From: Candidatus Cloacimonadota bacterium | GTDB lineage: Bacteria; Cloacimonadota; Cloacimonadia; Cloacimonadales; TCS61 | Assembly (NCBI GenBank): GCA_030628755.1 | Contig: DAOVQH010000012.1 | Location: 1 to 17,130, forward strand | Direction: 5' to 3' | DNA: 17,130 bases | Shown here: positions 12,493 to 17,130 of the stretch, piece after piece | How the letters are laid out: the number at the start of each line of letters is the position of its first letter | Position numbering within the stretch: position 1 is the stretch's first letter | Notes under the pieces: generated by a model | The model's database searches: none | The model's input: the letters and a program-made list of their open reading frames with translations, nothing else | Told to the model about the DNA's origin: nothing | Position numbers and translations under genes: made by a program

Positions 12493-13443
12493 TTATAGGT
12501 CAGGCAGGACATCTCTGGGATTTATTGCCTTACCTCTAATTCTGTATTCGAAATGAAGGTGTGGTCCCGAGGCGGTTCCTGTCTTTCCCAGAGTAGCTAT
12601 GGGCTGTCCCCGTTTTACTTCTTCACCTAAACGTACCAGATTTGCTTCATTATGAGCATAGACAGACATAACATAGTTCTCATGTTCAAGGATGATAACA
12701 TTTCCATATCCTCTTTGTGTTCCCACGTAAGCTACCTTTCCGTCAAGACATGCGCATATTGGTTCCCCAACTTGTGCAGAAATATCGATACCTTTGTGAG
12801 GTCTGCCATCCCTTATTCCAAACTCGGAAGTAACTATTCCCTTAACTGGTAGAAAGAGATCGAGCTTTTTGGGAATCTGAAAATCTTTCCTGGGCTTTTC
12901 ATATACCGGATATTCTTTAATTGTTTTTGTTTTGATAGAAGCAGTTTTTGTTTTACCGGGAACGAGCCAGATTTTTTTGCCAGGTTTAAGATCGTATGAA
13001 TGAATGTTATTATAATCGAGTAGATCAAGAACACCCAGATTATACATTTTAGCTATCCGATGGATCGATTCCTTTTGTTTTACCAGGTGAAATCCTCGTT
13101 TTGGAATAGCTCGTACTGTTACGAATTCACTTTTCTGAGTTGGTTTTGGGGTAAGGTAAATCTTTTGTCCAATAAATATTCTATTCGATTTTAAATTGTT
13201 GAATAATTTTAGATTTTCTGTAGAAATTGAATATTTATCGCTGATTGAATTGAGTGTTTCACCCTTTTTTACAATGTGATATTCTTCCGAAGGTGTAAGA
13301 TAAATGGGATTACTGGAAAGAGCGTTCAGGTTATGATAGAGAAATATAGAGAGTAGAAGGAAGATTATGAATTGCTGTTTAATCTGGATATCAACTCTTG
13401 AGTTTTGTTTTCTGAATTTAATATTCAATGCTAAAACTTTCAT
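12493..13443 (-). CDS. LysM-LysM-M23 peptidoglycan endopeptidase
   Basis: Exported, wall-binding zinc metallopeptidase that cuts peptide crosslinks or recruits other hydrolases. An N-terminal hydrophobic segment (FIIFLLLSIFLYHNL, 25-39) acts as signal or anchor. Two LysM repeats bind glycan (YHIVKKGETLNSIS to IYLTP, 55-99; FHLVKQKESIHRIA to IWLVP, 118-162). The M23 domain (about 195-316) has every zinc or catalytic residue: His216 and Asp220 in HKGID, His263 in YAHN, and His295 and His297 in HLHFE, so it should be active, unlike degenerate NlpD types. The ATG at 13443 overlaps the acylphosphatase end by 26 bases; AAGGG at 13446-13450 is only two bases away, an unusually short spacing, so the start is less certain than the rest. 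Confidence 0.9.
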   Translation of the reverse strand: MKVLALNIKFRKQNSRVDIQIKQQFIIFLLLSIFLYHNLNALSSNPIYLTPSEEYHIVKKGETLNSISDKYSISTENLKLFNNLKSNRIFIGQKIYLTPKPTQKSEFVTVRAIPKRGFHLVKQKESIHRIAKMYNLGVLDLLDYNNIHSYDLKPGKKIWLVPGKTKTASIKTKTIKEYPVYEKPRKDFQIPKKLDLFLPVKGIVTSEFGIRDGRPHKGIDISAQVGEPICACLDGKVAYVGTQRGYGNVIILEHENYVMSVYAHNEANLVRLGEEVKRGQPIATLGKTGTASGPHLHFEYRIRGKAINPRDVLPDL

Positions 13444-13690
13444 ATCCCTTTGCCGAGTGCAATTCAGACACCTTAACTTTATCTATTCTTGCCATCATCG
13501 GACCCTTACGTAATTCTGTGATAAAAATGTTTAAATCGTTTTCTTCGCCGACAGCAATAATTTTTACTTTTCCCCTGAAAGTATTTTTTACACTACCCCT
13601 GATATTCAGTGAGTGTGCAATATGAACTACGAAAAACCTGTAACCCACTCCCTGAACTCTACCAGAAATTATTATCTCTAACTTTTTCAT
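13418..13690 (-). CDS. acyP: Acylphosphatase
   Basis: Small cytoplasmic enzyme that hydrolyses carboxyl-phosphate bonds such as acetyl phosphate. The 90-residue length is exactly that of the family. The substrate-binding loop GRVQGVGYRFF carries the catalytic Arg18, and GSVKNTFRGKV carries the catalytic Asn36. The fold continues with VKIIAVGEENDLNIFI and ends with SAKGYESFSIEY. ATG 13690 is chosen over one at 13747 because AAGG lies at 13697-13700, six bases upstream, and it gives the standard N-terminus KKLEIIISG. It is the first gene of the minus-strand operon and is divergent from rsmG. Its presence with a peptidase and regulators is probably only operonic convenience. Confidence 0.93.
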   Translation of the reverse strand: MKKLEIIISGRVQGVGYRFFVVHIAHSLNIRGSVKNTFRGKVKIIAVGEENDLNIFITELRKGPMMARIDKVKVSELHSAKGYESFSIEY

Positions 13691-13828
13691 AAAAAACCTT
13701 GAATTAATTTCAAATATCAACCAAAAATTTGAGTGAGTTACTGTCAAATAAATTTCTATAATACTACAAACATCTCAAATCTTTACTCTTGACACTCTGA
13801 TTATCTCAGGAAATTTGCATCATTGAGT
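13691..13828. promoter_or_regulatory. Divergent promoter region between acyP and rsmG
   Basis: 138 bases between divergent operons must hold promoters for both. On the plus strand there is a perfect TATAAT at 13757-13762 with only a weak -35 (TGAGTT, 13734-13739, spacer 17) and a TTGACA at 13789-13794 without a good -10. On the minus strand TTGACA lies at 13747-13742. A dyad ATTTGA-N11-TCAAAT spans 13727-13749 and a smaller one, TTGAA/TTCAA, spans 13699-13713. Exact starts cannot be assigned. Confidence 0.45.
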
Positions 13829-14458
13829 ATGGAAAAAATAAAACAAAAAAGAATATTTGAAAAATTTATAAGAACTCGTTCTCCTCTAAATTCAGAAGAG
13901 ATTCTCGAGAAATTTCAGGTTTATCTTGAGCTCCTTTTTATTGAAAATGAAAAGGTAAATTTATTCTCTCGGAAAACATCAAAAGAAGACTTCTGGACAA
14001 TACATTTTTTAGATTCTGTTTTGCCAATCCAACACTTTAATTTTTCTAATAAAATAGTATTGGATTTTGGCTCAGGTGGAGGATTACCTGGAATTCCTTT
14101 AAAGCTAATTTATCCAAGCGCGGAAGTTTATCTATTAGATTCCACACATAAAAAAATCAGGGCTATGAAAAATATTGTCAAAAAACTTGACTTGAAAGGT
14201 TGTTTCACGATTGTTTCACGGTTAGAGAATTTAGATAAGAAGTGGGAAAATTATTTTGATATAATAGTATGTCGTGCTGTGAGGATTTTACCAGAATATA
14301 AAAAGGCAATGTTCAAGCTTCTAAAGAATGACGGAAGTATTTTGATATATAAGAGTAAAAAACTGGATGATATCAAGCAGTTCAGCAGTGTGAGATTTTA
14401 TGATCTGAGTCATCCTGAAATTGGTGAAAGACAAATAGTGGAAATAAAAAAAGAGTAA
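13829..14458 (+). CDS. rsmG: 16S rRNA (guanine527-N7)-methyltransferase
   Basis: Methylates G527 of 16S rRNA using SAM. The 209-residue length is normal. The Rossmann-fold SAM site VLDFGSGGGLPGIPLKLIYP (77-96) and YLLDSTHKKIRAM (101-113) are the family signature, preceded by EKVNLFSRKTSKEDFWTIHFLDSV (41-64). VCRAVRILPEY (148-157) is the later conserved block. ATG 13829 is preferred; a TTG at 13823 would add two residues. The ribosome-binding site is weak (AGGA at 13808-13811 is far away). It leads the plus-strand operon, with parA beginning 12 bases after it. This order is common at bacterial replication origins. Two TGTTTCACG half-site-like repeats lie inside the gene at 14201-14220. Confidence 0.94.
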   Translation: MEKIKQKRIFEKFIRTRSPLNSEEILEKFQVYLELLFIENEKVNLFSRKTSKEDFWTIHFLDSVLPIQHFNFSNKIVLDFGSGGGLPGIPLKLIYPSAEVYLLDSTHKKIRAMKNIVKKLDLKGCFTIVSRLENLDKKWENYFDIIVCRAVRILPEYKKAMFKLLKNDGSILIYKSKKLDDIKQFSSVRFYDLSHPEIGERQIVEIKKE

Positions 14459-14470
14459 ATTTATCGACAT

Positions 14471-15226
14471 ATGGGAAAGATTATTGCAATTGTTAATCAA
14501 AAAGGCGGTGTAGGAAAAACTACTACTGCAATCAATCTTGCGTCCGCTCTGGCAATATATGAAAAGAGAACTCTTCTCATTGATTTTGATCCTCAGGGAA
14601 ATTCCTCGAGTGGAATTGGAACAGAAAATGAAAGCCCGAATATTTACGAAGCTCTTATTGAAAAAGTTTCTCTTGAGGAGGTTATCAAGCCGTCTCCAAT
14701 TCTTGAAAAACTTACTGTAGTGCCCTCGAATATCGATTTGATTGGCGCTGAGATCGAACTGGTAAAGGAATATTCAAGAGAGTATAAACTAAAAAAAATC
14801 CTTGAACCTATTCAAGATGAATATGATTATATTATCGTTGATTGCCCCCCCTCTCTTGGGCTTCTTACAGTAAATGCTTTGACAGCATGTACAGATGTAC
14901 TAATTCCCATTCAATGTGAATATTATGCTTTGGAAGGTGTAAGCCAGCTTCTTACAACAGTCCGTCTCATTCAAAAGGGCTTAAATTCCGACCTTAACAT
15001 TATGGGAATCTTACTGACAATGTATGACAGGAGATTAAATCTTTCCCGTCAGGTTGCCAAAGAGGTTAGAAGATATTTTCAGGAGCAGGTGTTTAATTCA
15101 ATCATTCACAGGAGCGTGAAACTGAGTGAAGCCCCAAGTTTTGGGAAGTCTATTTTCCATTATGATATTAAATCACCCGGCTCAAGAAGCTATTTACAAT
15201 TAGCAAAGGAAGTGATATTAAGATGA
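14471..15226 (+). CDS. parA: Chromosome-partitioning ATPase ParA/Soj
   Basis: Deviant Walker ATPase that binds nucleoid DNA as an ATP dimer and moves ParB-parS complexes. The 251 residues show the deviant Walker A motif KGGVGKTT (11-18), the A' motif DPQGNSSSG (40-48) and Walker B IIVDCPPSLGLLT (121-133). LLTMYDRRLNLSRQVAKEVR and the conserved end SVKLSEAPSFGKSI follow. There is no N-terminal HTH, so it is the chromosomal Soj (type Ib-like) form and not the plasmid ParA with its own DNA-binding domain. No strong ribosome-binding site precedes ATG 14471; translation probably depends on coupling with rsmG. It overlaps parB by ATGA. Confidence 0.96.
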   Translation: MGKIIAIVNQKGGVGKTTTAINLASALAIYEKRTLLIDFDPQGNSSSGIGTENESPNIYEALIEKVSLEEVIKPSPILEKLTVVPSNIDLIGAEIELVKEYSREYKLKKILEPIQDEYDYIIVDCPPSLGLLTVNALTACTDVLIPIQCEYYALEGVSQLLTTVRLIQKGLNSDLNIMGILLTMYDRRLNLSRQVAKEVRRYFQEQVFNSIIHRSVKLSEAPSFGKSIFHYDIKSPGSRSYLQLAKEVILR

Positions 15227-16074
15227 CAAGATTAGGAAAAGGTTTAGAAGCATTAATAAATTCAGGTCCGGAATCTATAGATAAAACTACAGGTATAACT
15301 ACAATTAAAATCGATCATATTAAACCTAATAGATTCCAGCCAAGGAAAATATTTAATGAAAAGAAATTACAGGAACTGGCAAATTCTTTAAAAGAAAATG
15401 GTATAATCCAACCGATAATAGTAACAAAAAGAGATGATTCTCAATATGAACTTGTTGCTGGGGAACGAAGATTGGAAGCATCCAGGCTTGCCGGCTACGA
15501 TGAAATTCCAGTTATAATACGCAGTGTATCTCCCAAAGAGCAACTGCTATTTTCCATTATAGAGAATGTGCAGAGAGAGGACCTGACAGCTATAGAAGAA
15601 GCAAAAGCGTATCAGCAATTGAACGAAGATTTTGAGCTTACTCACGCCCAGATTTCAGAGATTGTTGGTAAAGACAGAGTCACAATAACAAATCTTATCC
15701 GCCTTCTTAAATTGAGTGAAAATATTCAACAACTGATACTGAATGATAAACTTTCTCCCGGTCATGCAAGAGCGATCCTTCAAGTTGATGAGGACTTGCA
15801 GGAGGAATTTGCCAGTTTAATTCTGCGAAACATTCTTTCCGTACGAAAAGCAGAATTAGAAGCAAAACGAATAAAGGAAACCGGAACTGTTTCCAAACAA
15901 AAAACGACCTCTCCGGTAATTCCTGAATTTAAAGATTATGAAAACAAGCTGAGAAAATTATATAAAACAAAAGTCAAAATTTCGGGAAGGAATGATAATG
16001 GTAGAATTAGTTTTTATTACAACTCAGAAAAAGGATTAGAAAATCTCCTAAATTTATTAGAGAAAAAAAGATGA
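15223..16074 (+). CDS. parB: Chromosome-partitioning protein ParB/Spo0J
   Basis: CTP-dependent DNA clamp that loads at parS sites and spreads. The 283 residues begin with RLGKGLEALI, the ParA-stimulating peptide. The ParB/Srx nuclease-like N-domain contains IKPNRFQPRK, ELANSLKENGIIQPIIV and the CTP-binding GERR motif AGERRLEASRLAG (79-91). ENVQREDLTAIEEAKAY (114-130) leads to the HTH (LTHAQISEIVGKDRVTITNLIRLLKL, 139-164). The C-terminus (about 230-283) is the dimerisation domain. It overlaps parA and the next peptidase gene by four bases at each end (ATGA), so all three are translationally coupled. A full 16-base parS was not found in the window. Confidence 0.96.
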   Translation: MTRLGKGLEALINSGPESIDKTTGITTIKIDHIKPNRFQPRKIFNEKKLQELANSLKENGIIQPIIVTKRDDSQYELVAGERRLEASRLAGYDEIPVIIRSVSPKEQLLFSIIENVQREDLTAIEEAKAYQQLNEDFELTHAQISEIVGKDRVTITNLIRLLKLSENIQQLILNDKLSPGHARAILQVDEDLQEEFASLILRNILSVRKAELEAKRIKETGTVSKQKTTSPVIPEFKDYENKLRKLYKTKVKISGRNDNGRISFYYNSEKGLENLLNLLEKKR

Positions 16075-16766
16075 ATAAAACATTAATTTTTTTGTTATTA
16101 TTACTTATTGCTGTGCTTCTTGTTAATCAACTTTTTATAGCATCAGAAAATCGAAAACTTAAGGAAAAGGTTAAAGATCAACAGCAGGAACTTGACGTTT
16201 CCACAAAATACATACAACATCTTACCGAGCAATTAAATAAAATCCAGAATGCAGAAAAGGTTAGTACATCCAGTCCGGATAAACTTCGAGAGCTTCTTAA
16301 TAGCTACCTGAAAGAGCAGAAAGATGAAGAATATTCACAGAAAATCAGAGTTCCGATCGAAGAACTCCAGGAAGACCTTTCTGAATACGAGAAGAAAAGA
16401 AGATTCATTCCTGACCTTATTCCTGTGAAAGGTGATTATGCAATAAGTCAGAGATATTCAGAGAAGCATAAAGCCACAGATTTTGCAGCACCTACAGGAA
16501 CAGAGGTTATTGCATCAGCTGCTGGTGAAGTTCTTTCGGTTTACCAGGATAAATACTTTGGAAATGTGATGATAGTTGACCACTTAAATGAATATGCTAC
16601 ATTTTATGCTCATCTTGCAACAACGATTTTCGAAGCAAAAACCTTTGTGGAAAAAGGTGAAACAATAGCCCTGGTTGGTAGTACAGGAAACAGCACAGCT
16701 CCACATCTCCACTTTGAAGTATTGGTTAATGGTGAAAATATAGACCCGGAAACAATTCTTAAATAA
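16071..16766 (+). CDS. Membrane-anchored M23 peptidase with coiled coil
   Basis: Envelope zinc endopeptidase. The 231 residues start with a single membrane anchor (TLIFLLLLLIAVLLVNQLF, 4-22). A coiled coil follows (about 25-110, rich in K, E, Q and L), and the M23 domain runs from about 115 to 231. The active-site set is complete: His133 and Asp137 (HKATD), His181 (YAHLA), His212 and His214 (HLHFE), so it should cut peptidoglycan. The anchor-coil-M23 plan is like EnvC/MepM-type proteins and the peptidases paired with bactofilins. It overlaps parB by ATGA and is followed after 20 bases by a bactofilin gene, a known pairing in curved and helical bacteria. No LysM is present, unlike the peptidase of the minus-strand operon. 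Confidence 0.88.
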   Translation: MNKTLIFLLLLLIAVLLVNQLFIASENRKLKEKVKDQQQELDVSTKYIQHLTEQLNKIQNAEKVSTSSPDKLRELLNSYLKEQKDEEYSQKIRVPIEELQEDLSEYEKKRRFIPDLIPVKGDYAISQRYSEKHKATDFAAPTGTEVIASAAGEVLSVYQDKYFGNVMIVDHLNEYATFYAHLATTIFEAKTFVEKGETIALVGSTGNSTAPHLHFEVLVNGENIDPETILK

Positions 16767-16786
16767 AAAATAGAAGTGAGGTTTTT

Positions 16787-17130
16787 ATGAACAGGAATAG
16801 AAAAGTTGAACTTTCAACAATCATAGGGAAAGGAAGTAAAATTAAAGGAACTTTATATGTTGAAGGCGGTGTTCGAATTGATGGCGAAGTGGAAGGAACT
16901 ATTGAATCTAATGGGTTTGTAACAATCGGTCTTTCCGGAATTGTAAATGCAAATATTAAAGCTGATGAATGCCTTGTATCAGGTAAGGTTGTAGGAAATA
17001 TTGTTTGTAAAGATGCACTCGAACTCGATAAATCAGCAAATTTAACTGGTGACATTATAGCTAAAGTTCTTAAAATTCACACAGGCGCAGTATTCAATGG
17101 TAATAGCTCCATGAAGTCGGAGTCTAAAAC
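16787..17130 (+). CDS. Bactofilin (3' end outside window)
   Basis: Polymerising cytoskeletal protein that forms membrane-associated filaments and positions cell-wall enzymes. The frame runs from ATG 16787 to the last base with no stop (114 full codons). It reads NRKVELSTIIGKGSKIKGTLYVEGGVRIDGEVEGTIESNGFVTIGLSGIVNANIKADECLVSGKVVGNIVCKDALELDKSANLTGDI. The five- to six-residue hydrophobic/glycine repeat is the right-handed beta-helix of the DUF583/bactofilin family. The visible part covers nearly the whole core domain (usually 100-150 residues), so little is missing. The start is supported by GAGG at 16778-16781, five bases upstream. It is the fourth gene after rsmG in one operon and directly follows an M23 peptidase, consistent with a joint role in wall shaping. 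Confidence 0.9.
   Translation, partial: MNRNRKVELSTIIGKGSKIKGTLYVEGGVRIDGEVEGTIESNGFVTIGLSGIVNANIKADECLVSGKVVGNIVCKDALELDKSANLTGDIIAKVLKIHTGAVFNGNSSMKSESK

Noticed and set aside
12834..13034. Small minus-strand open frame inside the LysM-M23 gene
   Set aside because: It lies wholly within a well-conserved gene in another frame, has no ribosome-binding site and no recognisable motif.
14471..16074. ParAB as evidence for a plasmid
   Set aside because: ParA has no N-terminal HTH, and the pair follows rsmG and precedes housekeeping envelope genes, the usual chromosomal arrangement.

Overview
The window is AT-rich chromosomal DNA from a Gram-negative-type bacterium, probably an uncultured lineage of the FCB/Cloacimonadota kind. 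The clues are a short primary-type sigma factor, LysM/M23 envelope peptidases, bactofilin, an rsmG-parA-parB cluster and intergenic DNA full of short palindromes. The phylum is an inference from gene content, not a measurement. The rsmG-parAB order is the usual arrangement near a chromosomal origin, so nothing here needs to be plasmid-borne.

Layout. (1) 1-1197: 3' part of a UTP-glucose-1-phosphate uridylyltransferase gene. (2) 1198-3509: a repeat-rich zone with a mazEF toxin-antitoxin pair and a REP-associated (HUH) transposase. It holds at least seven small palindromes, most with a CCCT/AGGG loop and several with a GAACGAGA tail. (3) 3510-11286: a plus-strand defence island. It contains a FokI-like PD-(D/E)XK nuclease, a restriction-methylation subunit (HsdR-N-like nuclease domain fused to an N6-adenine methylase) broken by an 11-A tract, a two-TRD specificity subunit, a Septu/PtuAB-like ATPase plus HNH nuclease translationally coupled to it, and a caspase-like (His/Cys dyad) protein. 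(4) 13690-11313, minus strand: acylphosphatase, LysM-M23 peptidase, HspR-like MerR regulator and an RpoD-type sigma factor in a tight operon. (5) 13829-17130, plus strand: rsmG, parA, parB, a membrane-anchored M23 peptidase and a bactofilin that runs off the end, also tightly spaced.

How they may work together. The methylase, specificity, ATPase and HNH genes overlap one another end to end (17, 11 and 17 bases), so they are probably one transcription and translation unit. No separate HsdR translocase is present. The nuclease domain on the methylase resembles type IIB/IIG (BcgI-like) designs, and the PtuAB-like pair could be a second effector layer. The poly-A tract would switch the methylase between intact and truncated forms if it is real and not an assembly error. 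The right-hand operon joins chromosome segregation to cell-wall and cytoskeletal functions.

The most original signals are the candidate phase-variable composite defence operon with its caspase-like neighbour, and the oriented REP family around the transposase.
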